A DNA stretch of 64,000 nt. Origin: Candidatus Streptomyces philanthi (GTDB taxonomy: Bacteria; Actinomycetota; Actinomycetes; Streptomycetales; Streptomycetaceae). The notes beneath the pieces are model-generated. The model had not been told where the DNA came from, did no database searches, and saw only the letters and a program-made list of their open reading frames with translations. Shown piece after piece: positions 17,033 to 26,113 of this stretch. Each line of letters begins with the position of its first letter. Positions within the stretch are counted from its first letter, which is position 1. A program made the position numbers and the translations under genes. The stretch spans positions 3,472,001 to 3,536,000 of the forward strand of contig CP073042.1 in assembly GCA_018114805.1 (NCBI GenBank), in the 5' to 3' direction.

Positions 17033-18016
17033 ATGTCCACTACGAATGGTCTGGGGTCCAGCACGTCGGAGGCCGTCGCGGAACCGGGGGCCGGGGGCGT
17101 GGCCCCGAGCGCCGCACAGTGGTACCCGCTGGAGTGGCCCGAGCGCATCCGGGCACTGGCGGACGGCACGCTGGTGCCCGTCGAGCCGCGGCGGGCGGCG
17201 ACCGTGTTGCTGCTGCGCGACACGGCGGCCGGTTCCGCGGTCCACATGCTGCGCCGCCGCGCCTCCATGGCCTTCGCCGGGGGCGCGTACGCGTATCCGG
17301 GCGGGTCCGTGGACGCGCGGGACGAGGAGCGCGACACCGGGTGGGCCGGCCCCTCGCGCGAGTGGTGGGCGGAGCGGCTCGGGACGGACGAGGGCACGGC
17401 CCAGGCCATCGTCTGCGCGGCGGTGCGGGAGACGTTCGAGGAGGCCGGGGTGTTGCTGGCCGGGCCGGACGCGCGCACCGTCGTTGCCGACACGACCGGC
17501 GACGACTGAGAGGCGGACTGCGCCGCGCTCGTGGCCCGCGAACTGTCCTTCGCCGACTTCCTCGCCCGCCGCTCTCTCGTGCTCCGCTCCGACCTGCTCG
17601 GCGGCTGGGCGCGCTGGATCACCCCGGAGTTCGAGCCGCGCCGCTACGACACCTGGTTCTTCGTCGCCGCGCTCCCCGCGGGCCAGCGCACCCGGAACGC
17701 CTCAACGGAGGCCGACCGCACCGTGTGGATCACGCCACGGGAGGCCGCCGCCGGCTACGACCGAGGCGAGCTGCTGATGATGCCGCCGATCATCGCCACG
17801 CTGCGCGAACTCGTCCCGCACGCCACGGCCGCCGCCGCGCTGGCCGCATCGGCCGACCGGGACCTGACGCCGATTCTGGCCCGCGCCACCTTGCGGGACG
17901 GCGGGATCGAGCTGAGTTGGCCGGGGCATGAGGAGTTCACCCGGCACGTCACACCTGACACCTCGACCACGCCACCCCCTCCCGCCGCCACGGGCGGAGC
18001 CGGAGCCAGCGCATGA
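17033..18016 (+). CDS. Nudix hydrolase, NUDT19-like (in-frame TGA)
   Basis: The Nudix motif is split by an insertion, as in NUDT19-like proteins: FAGGAYAYPGGSVDARDE comes first and AAVRETFEEAGVLLAGPD about 45 residues later. A TGA at 17507-17509 interrupts the frame after TTGDD. The same frame continues as EADCAALVARELSFADFLAR, WITPEFEPRRYDTWFFVAAL and beyond. A Trp (TGG) is expected at that position, so this is a G-to-A change, either real or an error. Uninterrupted length would be 327 residues. Such enzymes hydrolyse nucleoside-diphosphate-linked substrates, often CoA derivatives. The stop at 18014-18016 overlaps an ATG in a duplicated start region of the next gene. Confidence 0.8.
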
Positions 18017-18052
18017 CCAACGCCACGGACGGAGCCAGCGCATGACCAACGC
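18001..18052 (+). repeat. Duplicated translation-initiation region (23-bp direct repeat, 29-base offset)
   Basis: A 23-base sequence containing GGAG, a short gap and ATGACCAACGC occurs at 18001-18023 and again at 18030-18052. The first ATG (18013) opens a ten-codon frame, MTNATDGASA, whose TGA overlaps the second ATG (18042), the start of the metallo-beta-lactamase-fold gene. The Nudix stop overlaps the first ATG in the same way. The result is Nudix, a tiny leader peptide and the MBL gene coupled by two ATGA overlaps. Confidence 0.9.
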
Positions 18053-18872
18053 AGCCGCACTTCCCGGCCAGCCGCGCGGCGGCGCCATCAGCGGCCCGGC
18101 CACCGTCCGGGCCCACTGCGTGCTCGCGCCCAACCCGTCGGCCATCACGCTCGACGGCACCAACACCTGGATCGTGGCCGAGCCGGACTCGGACCTCGCC
18201 GTCGTCATCGACCCGGGGCCGCTGCACGAGGGGCACCTGGCCGAGGTCGTGGCCACCGTCGAACGGGCCGGTCGCCGGGTTGGCCTGACGCTGCTCACGC
18301 ACGGCCACGCGGACCACGCCGAGGGCGCGTCCCGGTTCGCCGAACTGACCGGCACCCGCGTGCGCGCCCTCGACCCGGCTCTGCGGCTCGGCGACGAGGG
18401 GCTGGCGGGCGGCGACGTGGTCACCACCGGTGGCCTGGAGCTGCGCGTCGTGCCCACGCCCGGCCACACCTCGGACTCGCTCTCCTTCCACCTGCCGGCC
18501 GACGGCGTGGTGCTCACCGGGGACACGGTGCTCGGCCGCGGCACGACGATGGTGGCCCACCCGGACGGGCGGCTCGGCGAGTACCTGGACTCGCTGCGCC
18601 GGCTGCGTTCGCTGACCGTGGACGACGGCGTGCACACGGTGCTCCCGGGGCACGGCCCGGTGTTGGCCGACGCGCGGGGCGCGATCGAGTACTACCTGGC
18701 GCACCGGGCCAGCCGGTTGGCCCAGGTGGAGACGGCCATCGAGAATGGTCATCGCACCGCGTCCGAGGTCGTCGCGCACGTGTACGCCGACGTCGACCGC
18801 TCGCTGTGGCCCGCGGCCGAGCTGTCCGTACGCGCCCAGCTCGAGTACCTGGGTGAACGTGACCTGATCTGA
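18042..18872 (+). CDS. Metallo-beta-lactamase-fold hydrolase
   Basis: A 276-residue MBL-fold enzyme. The metal-binding motif is THGHADH (H-x-H-x-D-H), with a second His in PTPGHTSDSLSFHL, Asp in LTGDTVLGRG, and a late His in VLPGHGPVLADA. The C-terminal helical segment (VETAIENGHRTASEVVAHVY) matches the LACTB2-like or Rv3677c-like group found next to crp in mycobacteria. Members act on thioesters, RNA or small esters; a true beta-lactamase role is not implied. It starts inside a duplicated initiation region and overlaps the upstream frame. Confidence 0.88.
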   Translation: MTNAAALPGQPRGGAISGPATVRAHCVLAPNPSAITLDGTNTWIVAEPDSDLAVVIDPGPLHEGHLAEVVATVERAGRRVGLTLLTHGHADHAEGASRFAELTGTRVRALDPALRLGDEGLAGGDVVTTGGLELRVVPTPGHTSDSLSFHLPADGVVLTGDTVLGRGTTMVAHPDGRLGEYLDSLRRLRSLTVDDGVHTVLPGHGPVLADARGAIEYYLAHRASRLAQVETAIENGHRTASEVVAHVYADVDRSLWPAAELSVRAQLEYLGERDLI

Positions 18873-19460
18873 CCGCTGGGTGTGGCCGAGCCTGGACCGG
18901 CCAGGAGCCCGGCCGCAGGGCTCGCCTCTGCTCGGCGCACCCCGTACGCGCGGGCGCGCAGCGGGCGTGTCCTGCCGCCCGCGCGCGGGCGCACGGGACC
19001 GCGGGGGCAGCCGTAGCCGGCCTCTCCTGGGCCGTACGGGGCCGCGTGGGCGGGTTGGCGCGGCTGGGCCGTTACGGGGCCCGTGCGCAGACGCGTCGGG
19101 GGTTCGTGGGCCGCGCAGGGGTGCCGGGGCGCGTGGGACCGCGCCGGGCCGGGCGAGCGGCGGGGGCGGCGTGGAGCGGCACGCGGTGACGCGGGTTGGC
19201 GCCGGGTGACGTGAGGTGGCGCGGAGTACCGCGTACGAAGCGTACGAACGCCCCCAGGCGCCGGGGCGCGCGGAGCTGTTGCCGGCGGGTCAGGCTGGTG
19301 GCCGCTCAGGCCGCCGATCCACCAGCGGGTCGGCGCCGCATTGCGGGAGCGCTGAGGCGCCGGCGTGCCGGTGAGGGTCCCGCGAGCCCGCGGACGCCGA
19401 GGTGGTGCGCCCGGCGCGCGGCGGGTGGCCCGAGACAGTCGGGCCGCCCGCTGCTCCGGC
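18873..19460. other. GC-rich gap without a supported gene
   Basis: About 590 bases between the convergent MBL and crp genes. Open frames here translate to Arg/Gly/Ala-rich low complexity. Several short self-complementary GC tracts occur but no clean terminator hairpin. Confidence 0.45.
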
Positions 19461-20135
19461 TCAGCGGCTGCGCTTGGCCAGCCGCTCGACGTCGAGCAGG
19501 ATCACGGCGCGCGCTTCGAGGCGCAGCCAGCCGCGGCCGGCGAAGTCGGCGAGCGCCTTGTTGACGGTCTCCCGGGAGGCGCCGACGAGCTGGGCCAACT
19601 CCTCCTGCGTGAGGTCGTGAACGACGTGCATGCCCTCTTCGGACTGCACGCCAAAGCGCCGCGAGAGGTCGAGCAGCGCCCGGGCCACACGGCCGGGGAC
19701 ATCGGAAAAGACCAGGTCAGACATCTGGTCGTTGGTCTTGCGCAGCCGGCGCGCGACCGCGCGCAGCAGCGCCGTCGCGACCTCAGGCCGGGCGTTGAGC
19801 CACGGCTGGAGGTCGCCGTGGCCGAGGCCGAGCAGCTTCACCTCGGTCAGGGCGCTCGCCGTGGCTGTACGCGGGCCGGGGTCGAACAGCGACAGCTCGC
19901 CGATCAACTCGCCGGGGCCGAGCACGGCCAGCATGTTCTCGCGGCCGTCGGGCGAGGTGCGGTGCAGCTTCACCTTGCCGTCCGTGACCACGTACAGGCG
20001 GTCGCCGGGGTCCCCTTCGTGGAAGAGCGCATCACCCCGCGCGAGGGTGACCTCCCCCATGGAGGCGCGCAGCTCAGCGGCCTGCTCGTCATCGAGCGCC
20101 GCGAAGAGCGGGGCGCGCCGCAGAACGTCGTCCAC
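19461..20135 (-). CDS. crp: Crp, cyclic-AMP receptor-type regulator
   Basis: A 224-residue protein nearly identical in outline to the S. coelicolor Crp. The cyclic-nucleotide-binding domain (about 15-125) has LFHEGDPGDRLYVVTDGKVK and the phosphate-binding cassette GELIGELSLFDPGPRTATA. A long dimer helix (VATALLRAVARRLRKTND) and a winged helix (LTQEELAQLVGASRETVNKA) follow. In S. coelicolor Crp acts in germination and as a broad regulator of secondary metabolism. GTG 20135 was chosen because it has AAGGAG at proper distance and gives the usual 224 residues; an ATG in frame at 20156 adds seven. A Crp-like site lies 64-77 bases upstream of the start. Confidence 0.95.
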   Translation of the reverse strand: MDDVLRRAPLFAALDDEQAAELRASMGEVTLARGDALFHEGDPGDRLYVVTDGKVKLHRTSPDGRENMLAVLGPGELIGELSLFDPGPRTATASALTEVKLLGLGHGDLQPWLNARPEVATALLRAVARRLRKTNDQMSDLVFSDVPGRVARALLDLSRRFGVQSEEGMHVVHDLTQEELAQLVGASRETVNKALADFAGRGWLRLEARAVILLDVERLAKRSR

Positions 20136-20198
20136 GAGATCTCTCCTTGTCGACATGCACAGGGGACCGTGGTCTCCATGATGCCGGACGGTAAAACA

Positions 20199-20212
20199 GT
20201 GCGATCAATCAC
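20199..20212. promoter_or_regulatory. Candidate Crp-binding site in the crp/nth interval
   Basis: GTGCGATCAATCAC fits the Streptomyces Crp pattern GTG-N6-GNCAC at all but one base. On the other strand TTGTGATTGATCGCACT has a perfect TGTGA half-site six bases from GCACT. It lies between crp and the divergent nth gene, so it could serve autoregulation. Confidence 0.45.
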
Positions 20213-20316
20213 AAGTTTGACGCACCGACATCAAGGACACTACGGCAGGGGTCCGATCGTGCAGTGGTTTTCCGGCGCTCGGGGCGGATGTCGGTGGCTG
20301 GCCTTACGCTGGCCGA

Positions 20317-21234
20317 GTGTCCAATACGCCGGTGAGAGCACAGGGCAAGGGGCCGGGAGGGCCCGCCGACGGAAGCAGGGGGAAGCCGTCCGCATCAGGT
20401 AGTTCTGCTGTGAGCGAACGCTCTCAGTCGTCCACTGCGAAAGCCGCCAAGGCCGCGAAACCGGGCAAGCCCGAATCGCGCCTCGCGCTGGTCCGCCGCG
20501 CCCGGCGGATCAACCGCGAGCTGGCCCAGATATATCCGTACGCGCATCCGGAGCTGGACTTCGAGAACCCGTTCCAGCTCCTGGTGGCCACGGTGCTCTC
20601 GGCCCAGACCACCGACCTACGGGTCAACCAGACGACGCCCGCCCTCTTCCGCGCCTACCCGACGCCCGAGGACATGGCGGCGGCCGAGCCCGAGGCCCTG
20701 GAGCAGCTCATCCGCCCGACCGGCTTCTTCCGGGCCAAGGCGAAGTCGCTGCTCGGCCTGTCCGCCGCGCTGCGGGACCGCTTCGACGGCGAGGTGCCGG
20801 GCCGACTCGAAGACCTGGTGACGCTGCCCGGCGTCGGCCGCAAGACGGCCAACGTCGTGTTGGGCAATGCCTTCGGAGTCCCCGGGCTCACGGTGGACAC
20901 CCACTTCGGGCGGCTGGTGCGGCGCTGGAAGTGGACGGCGCAGGAGGACCCGGAGAAGGTCGAGGCGGACGTCGCCGCGCTGTTCCCGAAGAGCGATTGG
21001 ACGATGCTCTCGCACCGCGTCATCTTCCACGGCCGCCGCGTCTGCCACGCGCGCAAGCCCGCGTGCGGCGCCTGCCCGATCGCCCCGCTCTGCCCGTCGT
21101 ACGGGGAGGGCGAGACCGACCCTGAGAAGGCGCGGAAGCTGCTGAAGTACGAGATGGGCGGCCAGCCGGGCCAGCGGCTGCGACCTCCCGCCGACTTCCC
21201 GGGCCAGCCCGCCCCGCCCCTGGGGGCCGCGTGA
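20317..21234 (+). CDS. nth: Endonuclease III
   Basis: A DNA glycosylase/AP lyase of base-excision repair that removes oxidised pyrimidines. After a disordered Lys/Ala/Ser-rich N-terminal extension of about 55 residues comes the HhH-GPD fold, with [18 protein letters not shown], the helix-hairpin-helix [17 protein letters not shown] (including the catalytic Lys) and the catalytic Asp in [11 protein letters not shown]. The C-terminal [4Fe-4S] cluster has the pattern C-x6-C-x2-C-x5-C ([17 protein letters not shown]). Length is 305 residues, longer than E. coli Nth because of the extension. The stop overlaps the GTG of the next gene (GTGA). Confidence 0.93.
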   Translation: MSNTPVRAQGKGPGGPADGSRGKPSASGSSAVSERSQSSTAKAAKAAKPGKPESRLALVRRARRINRELAQIYPYAHPELDFENPFQLLVATVLSAQTTDLRVNQTTPALFRAYPTPEDMAAAEPEALEQLIRPTGFFRAKAKSLLGLSAALRDRFDGEVPGRLEDLVTLPGVGRKTANVVLGNAFGVPGLTVDTHFGRLVRRWKWTAQEDPEKVEADVAALFPKSDWTMLSHRVIFHGRRVCHARKPACGACPIAPLCPSYGEGETDPEKARKLLKYEMGGQPGQRLRPPADFPGQPAPPLGAA

Positions 21235-22361
21235 CGGACGGATCGGGAGACGCGGCGGCCCCCGGCGCGGCCGCCGCGCGCGGTGGGGGCCTCGCGGCCG
21301 GCGGCCCGGAACCCTGTGGCTCGAAGGCCGGCGGTCCGGCGCCCGGCCGCGGTCCGGTCGGGGACGGCTCGGGGACCGGTGACCCGGCAGGGGGCGTACG
21401 CGCCCCGGCGGTGGCCGGGGGAGCGGCCCGGGGCGGTCGGCCGGTGCCCGTCAGCGAGCACGGGCTGCCCGACTGGCTGCTGCCGGTCGCGCGGGCGGCG
21501 CGCACCATAGAGCCGCGTCAACTCAGCCGATTTCTGCCCCCCGCGAACGGCTCGGGCCGGCAGTCCGCCGTGCTCGTCCTTTTCGGCGAGGGACCGCCCA
21601 CCGGGCGGGCCACCGCGCAGGGGCGCGGGCCGGCGCCGACCGGTGAGCCGGCGCGAGCGTCCGCGGCGAACGGGGAGGCCGGGGCGCCCGGTGGGCCCAC
21701 GCACAGTGCGCACGCCGGCGCGCGTCACCCCGGACCCGGAGGCGCGTCGGTACGCGACGGCGCCCCCGTACGTGACGGCGCCCGCGAAAGTGGACGCGCC
21801 CGCGACGCCGCCGGCCCTGCACCCGCCCCCAACCCTCCGTTCGTTGGCCCGGGCGGCCCCGAACTCCTCCTCATGGAGCGCGCCGGCACCCTGCGCTCCC
21901 ACGCCGGGCAGCCCTCCTTCCCCGGCGGGGCGCTCGATCCGGAGGACGGCGATCCGGCGGGGGACGGGCCGCTGCGCGCGGCGCTGCGCGAGGCGGAGGA
22001 GGAGACCGGCCTCGCCCCGTCCGGTGTGCAGCTCTTCGGCGTGCTGCCGCGGCTGTACATCCCGGTCAGCGAGTTCGTCGTGACCCCGGTCCTCGGCTGG
22101 TGGCGCCGGCCGAGCCCGGTCGCGCCGGTCGACCCGGCCGAGACCGCGAGGGTGTTCACGGTGCCGGTGGCCGAGCTGACGGACCCGGCCAACCGCGCCG
22201 TTGCCATACACCCCAGCGGCCACCGGGGCCCCGCCTTCCTCGTCGGCGGCGCGCTGGTCTGGGGGTTCACGGCCGGCGTCATCGACTGCATCCTGCACTT
22301 CGCTGGCTGGGAACGGCCGTGGGACAGGGAACGCCACGTCCCGCTCGACTGGCGTGCGTGA
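21231..22361 (+). CDS. Nudix hydrolase, CoA pyrophosphatase type, with low-complexity insertions
   Basis: The C-terminal 200 residues are a CoA-type Nudix domain: [20 protein letters not shown], then the Nudix box [10 protein letters not shown]...[10 protein letters not shown], and [20 protein letters not shown]. These enzymes cut CoA and derivatives to phosphopantetheine and ADP. Odd features are an N-terminal Gly/Ala/Pro-rich stretch of about 75 residues and a second one of about 80 residues inserted between the first beta strand ([10 protein letters not shown]) and LLLMERAG. Homologues are mostly near 220-280 residues, so this one at 376 is large. It is translationally coupled to nth and followed after 12 bases by the marP-like gene. 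Confidence 0.85.
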   Translation: MTDGSGDAAAPGAAAARGGGLAAGGPEPCGSKAGGPAPGRGPVGDGSGTGDPAGGVRAPAVAGGAARGGRPVPVSEHGLPDWLLPVARAARTIEPRQLSRFLPPANGSGRQSAVLVLFGEGPPTGRATAQGRGPAPTGEPARASAANGEAGAPGGPTHSAHAGARHPGPGGASVRDGAPVRDGARESGRARDAAGPAPAPNPPFVGPGGPELLLMERAGTLRSHAGQPSFPGGALDPEDGDPAGDGPLRAALREAEEETGLAPSGVQLFGVLPRLYIPVSEFVVTPVLGWWRRPSPVAPVDPAETARVFTVPVAELTDPANRAVAIHPSGHRGPAFLVGGALVWGFTAGVIDCILHFAGWERPWDRERHVPLDWRA

Positions 22362-22373
22362 GACGGTGACTTC

Positions 22374-23573
22374 GTGAACGTGCTGGACATCCTGCTGCTG
22401 GTCGCCGCCGCGTGGTTCGCCGTCATCGGCTACCGCCAGGGCTTCGTCGTCGGCGTGCTGTCGGTCACCGGGTTCCTCGGCGGCGGCCTGGTCGCCCTGT
22501 ACCTGCTGCCGGTCATATGGGACCGCACCACCGACAAAGCCTCGCCGGGCTCGTTCGGCGCGATCTCCGCGGTCGTCATCGTGATCGTGTGCGCCAGCAT
22601 CGGCCAGGCGTGCACCACCCACCTGGGCAACAAGCTGCGCCGACACATCACGTGGTCGCCGGCGCGCGCCATCGACGCCACCGGCGGGGCGCTGGTCAAC
22701 GTCATGGCGATGCTGCTGGTCGCCTGGCTGATCGGGTCCGCCATCGCCGGCAGCTCACTGCCCACGCTGGGCAAGGAGGTCCGCAACTCCAAGGTGCTGC
22801 TCGGCGTGGCCCGTGTCCTGCCCGAGGAAGCCAACACCTGGTTCGACGACTTCGGTTCGGTGCTGGCGGAGAACCGTTTTCCGCAGGTGTTCTCGCCGTT
22901 CGCGGAAGAGCCGATCACCTCCGTGCCGGCCCCCGACCCCAAGCTTGCCAACAGCCCCGCCGTGGAGCGCGCCCGGCAGAGCATCGTCAAGGTGGTCGGC
23001 ACCGCGTCGAGCTGCGGCAAGGTCCTGGAGGGCACGGGCTTCGTCTACGCTCCGCACCGCGTGATGACCAACGCCCACGTCGTCGGCGGCGTCCACGAGC
23101 CCACCGTGCAGATCGGCGGGGAGGGCAGGCTGTACGACGCGGAGGTCGTGCTCTACGATTGGAAGCGCGACATCGCCGTCCTGGACGTCCCCGCGCTGCG
23201 CGCCCCGGCCCTCCGGTTTGCGGAGGGCGACGCGGGCAGCGGCGACGGCGCGATCGTGGCGGGTTTCCCGGAGAACGGCGACTTCAACGTGCAGGCGGCT
23301 CGCGTGCGCGGCCGGATCGAGGCCGACGGCCCGGACATCTACCATCGCGGCACGGTTTACCGCGACGTCTACTCCCTCTACACCACCGTCCGCCAGGGCA
23401 ACTCGGGCGGGCCACTGCTCACCCCCGAGGGCCGCGTCTACGGCGTCGTCTTCGCGCGCTCCCTCGACGACGCCAACACGGGTTACGCGCTGACCGCCAA
23501 CGAGGTCCAGGAGAACATCACGGAAGGCCGCACGGCCGACGACCAGGTGGACACCCGGGGCTGCGCCATGTGA
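22374..23573 (+). CDS. MarP-like membrane serine protease (CvpA + trypsin-like)
   Basis: A 399-residue protein: four membrane segments of the CvpA/colicin V-production type in the first 140 residues (LDILLLVAAAWFAVIGYRQG, GVLSVTGFLGGGLVALYLLP and two more), then an extracellular trypsin-like domain. The catalytic triad is His in VMTNAHVVGG, Asp in WKRDIAVLD and Ser in RQGNSGGPLLT. A disulphide is possible between Cys in TASSCGKVL and the C-terminal Cys. In M. tuberculosis the orthologue MarP (Rv3671c) is required for acid resistance and lies at the same place. The start is GTG 22374. The operon with nth and the Nudix gene ends in a hairpin. Confidence 0.92.
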   Translation: MNVLDILLLVAAAWFAVIGYRQGFVVGVLSVTGFLGGGLVALYLLPVIWDRTTDKASPGSFGAISAVVIVIVCASIGQACTTHLGNKLRRHITWSPARAIDATGGALVNVMAMLLVAWLIGSAIAGSSLPTLGKEVRNSKVLLGVARVLPEEANTWFDDFGSVLAENRFPQVFSPFAEEPITSVPAPDPKLANSPAVERARQSIVKVVGTASSCGKVLEGTGFVYAPHRVMTNAHVVGGVHEPTVQIGGEGRLYDAEVVLYDWKRDIAVLDVPALRAPALRFAEGDAGSGDGAIVAGFPENGDFNVQAARVRGRIEADGPDIYHRGTVYRDVYSLYTTVRQGNSGGPLLTPEGRVYGVVFARSLDDANTGYALTANEVQENITEGRTADDQVDTRGCAM

Positions 23574-23580
23574 GCGGGCG

Positions 23581-23621
23581 CGTAGGGGAGCGGAACAGGC
23601 GAACCACCCCGCTCCCCTACG
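23581..23621 (+). terminator. Hairpin after the marP-like gene
   Basis: CGTAGGGGAGCG (23581-23592) pairs perfectly over 12 bases with CGCTCCCCTACG (23610-23621), loop 17 bases, starting eight bases after the stop codon. Flanking GGGC/GCCC extends the stem imperfectly. Confidence 0.75.
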
Positions 23622-24613
23622 AGCCCGCCACGCCCGCGCGCGCTCTATTGAGGCCCGTGCGTCCACCACGCCCACGCCACCACTTCCGCGCGCGCCACCA
23701 CCAGCACGCCCGCGCCAGCCCGCGCCCCCCAAGGCAGCGGTACCCGCGCGGCCCTGGGCGCGCGGCGGCCCACGTAAGCGTGAGCGCCGGCGTACGCCGG
23801 CTAACCGGAGGCACTCGCGCCGCGTGCCGCACACGGTGCGTCAGCGGTGTGTCAGCGGTGCGCCGAGAGCGAGCGGCGGGGCCCGAACGGGCCCGGCACG
23901 GCGGAGAACGACCCTGACAGGGCCGTGTCACGCGGCGCGCTGCACCCCACGAGGCGGGCTCCGCACGCCGCCCCTCATCGCTCCGGGAGCACGCTGACCG
24001 CTTGGCGCGCGGTACGGGTAACCGGGGAACCGACGGGAGGAGTCCTCCGCCACACGGGGCGGGCGCTCCGCTCGCCGGACGTGCTGCTATCGGCTACGCG
24101 GATGGCGCAACCGCGCCGACACCCAGCGGGCGCGGCGGCGGATGATGCGGGGAATGCCGATACGAGGATCATGGCCCGGTGCTTGCCCGGGGCCGCCCCG
24201 CTCGGAGACGGTTAGCGCGGCGTCGAGGCCGCGATCGTTCGCTGCGTCACGGTAGTCGTGCGTCCAGCCCATACCTGGGACTCTGCCCCTGGCCCAAGGT
24301 CGGTAATCACCTGCGGGTCCGTCAATTGGCCTATGCGCCAGGCAAGCGGAAGCCTCAGGTACACGGGGTCAGATCACTCCGGCAAGCCGCCGAACGCGCC
24401 GGCGGCATCGTACGGCAACGCTACCCGGCCCCGCCGGGCGCTGGCTCGGGCGCGGCGCACTCGAGAGGCCCGGCGGACGGGGAGGGCCCGGCGGGCAGGG
24501 AGGGCGGACCGCTCGCCGGGCGCCGGCGCGCACGACGCGGCCCGCCGCTCGGCGGCGTCCGCCCGCTCGGGTGGCGTACCCGTCCCTGTGCGGGCGGCAC
24601 CCCGCCTGCCGCG
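23622..24613. other. Nearly gene-free kilobase
   Basis: Between the marP-like terminator and the hydrolase stop. Most frames are low complexity. GC drops around 24190-24400. The only candidate gene is the small minus-strand frame listed separately. Confidence 0.45.
24087..24272 (-). CDS. Possible small protein of unknown function
   Basis: A 61-codon frame beginning MGWTHDYRDAANDRGLDAAL and ending in a very basic RIIRRRARWVSARLRHPRSR. It lies in a local drop of GC with TTGACG upstream that could be a -35 element. The ribosome binding site is weak. I recognise no family; it may be spurious. Confidence 0.25.
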   Translation of the reverse strand: MGWTHDYRDAANDRGLDAALTVSERGGPGQAPGHDPRIGIPRIIRRRARWVSARLRHPRSR

Positions 24614-25549
24614 TCAGCGGTCGGGCTCGGGGTCCCGCAACCAGTTGACCAGTTCCGTGGAGAACGCGATCGGATCCTCCTCGGGAGGGAAGTGGCCCAA
24701 CCCGTCGAAGAGGCGCCAGCGGTACGGCCCCTCGACGTACTCGCCGGACCCCGCCGCGCTGCGCACCCGCGTCACCGGGTCGAGCGAGCCGTGCAGGTGC
24801 AGCGTCGGCACCTGTACCGGGCGCTTCATCCGACGGTAGAACTGCACGCCGTCCGGGCGCGCGAGCGAGCGCACCAACCACCGGTAGGGCTCGACCGAGC
24901 AGTGCGCGGTGGAGGGGATGCGCATCGCCTGCCGGTAGACCTCCACGGCCTCCTCGTCGAGCGGCCGCGGCCCGGACCAGTCCGTGACCAACCGTCCGAC
25001 CAGCGCGGCGTCGTCCGCGACGAGCTGCCGCTCGGGCAACCACGGACGCTGGAAGCTCCACACATGGCCGCTGGCCCGGCTCTGCTTGACGTCCCGGAGC
25101 ATGGCCGAACGCCAGCGGCGCGGATGCGGCGCCGAGCACACGACCAACCGGCGCACCAACTTGGGCCGCATCACCGCGGCCGTCCACGCCAGGTAGCCAC
25201 CGAGATCGTGCCCGACGAGCGCGGCGTCCGGCTCGCCGAGTGAGCGGATCACCCCGGTGACGTCGAGCGTGAGGTTGGCCGGGTCGTACCCGCGAGGCGT
25301 GCGGTCGCTGCCGCCCACCCCGCGCAGGTCCATCGCCACCGCGCGGAACCCGGCCTCGGCGAGCCGTGGCAACTGGTGCCGCCACGCCCACCAGAACTGC
25401 GGGAAGCCGTGCAGCAGCAGGACCAACGGCCCTTCGCCCATCTCGGCGATGTGAAACCTGGCACCGTTCGCCGCGACGTCCCGGTGTGTCCACGGGCCGT
25501 CGGGACGTACGACGGAGGCGAGCCGAGCGGGGGGTTCCGGAGCCGTCAT
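24614..25549 (-). CDS. Alpha/beta hydrolase, epoxide-hydrolase-like (EphE-like)
   Basis: A 311-residue soluble alpha/beta-hydrolase. The oxyanion motif is LLHGFPQFWWAWRHQ. The nucleophile elbow reads VGHDLGGYLAW, so the nucleophile is Asp rather than Ser, as in epoxide hydrolases and dehalogenases. The acid lies near LHGSLDPVTR and the catalytic His is in GLGHFPPEEDP. In M. tuberculosis ephE occupies the same place next to a holin-like gene. The start at 25549 overlaps the stop of the upstream membrane protein (ATGA), implying co-translation. Confidence 0.88.
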   Translation of the reverse strand: MTAPEPPARLASVVRPDGPWTHRDVAANGARFHIAEMGEGPLVLLLHGFPQFWWAWRHQLPRLAEAGFRAVAMDLRGVGGSDRTPRGYDPANLTLDVTGVIRSLGEPDAALVGHDLGGYLAWTAAVMRPKLVRRLVVCSAPHPRRWRSAMLRDVKQSRASGHVWSFQRPWLPERQLVADDAALVGRLVTDWSGPRPLDEEAVEVYRQAMRIPSTAHCSVEPYRWLVRSLARPDGVQFYRRMKRPVQVPTLHLHGSLDPVTRVRSAAGSGEYVEGPYRWRLFDGLGHFPPEEDPIAFSTELVNWLRDPEPDR

Positions 25550-26010
25550 GCAGTCGAGCGTGTCACAACGTGGGCGCCCGAGGGGACGGCCACGCCCGGC
25601 GCGCGGTGGTGGGGCTTGACGTTGCTCAGCACGGTGGCGGTCTCCTTGGCCGAAGCGATGGACTTCTGCGGCGGCTTGACCTTCTTGCACTTCGCCAGCC
25701 CCAGCAGCCCGAGCACGATCGCGATGAGCCAGTACAGGCCGCCCACGATCAGGAAGCACCAGGCCAGGCCCAGGTCGGTCCAGGCGTGCAAGCCGTACGC
25801 GAGGGCGAAGCTGAGCACCGGCAGCGAGAACAGCAGCAGGACACCGGCCACGATCCCCGCGGTGCTGCCCATCACGACGCGCTTGACGTCCTGCCGCAAC
25901 TCGGCCTTGGTCAGCGCGATCTCGTCGTGCACCAACGCGGACAGTTCACTGGTGGCCGTGGACACCAATTGCCCGAGGCTACGGTTTCCGCCCTCGTCGG
26001 CTGCGCTCAT
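25546..26010 (-). CDS. Actinobacterial holin-X / phage_holin_3_6 family membrane protein
   Basis: A 154-residue protein. An amphipathic N-terminal helix (SLGQLVSTATSELSALVHDE) is followed by two hydrophobic membrane segments (GSTAGIVAGVLLLFSLPVLS and LAWCFLIVGGLYWLIAIVLG) and a Lys-rich cytoplasmic tail. Despite the name, this chromosomal family is not tied to phage lysis; its role is unknown. It is translationally coupled to the hydrolase downstream, as in mycobacteria. Confidence 0.85.
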   Translation of the reverse strand: MSAADEGGNRSLGQLVSTATSELSALVHDEIALTKAELRQDVKRVVMGSTAGIVAGVLLLFSLPVLSFALAYGLHAWTDLGLAWCFLIVGGLYWLIAIVLGLLGLAKCKKVKPPQKSIASAKETATVLSNVKPHHRAPGVAVPSGAHVVTRSTA

Positions 26011-26113
26011 CGCCTGTCTCCCTCGTTCCTCTGGCTGTCGGTCCCCGCGGGGGCCGCGTACGGACGTACTACGGAGCTTCTACCGGCCTGGCGCGGATCT
26101 GAAGCCTCTTAGA

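Noticed and set aside
25546..26010. Prophage remnant, because of the holin-family name
   Set aside because: The gene is part of a conserved chromosomal pair with the hydrolase in actinobacteria and no other phage genes are near.
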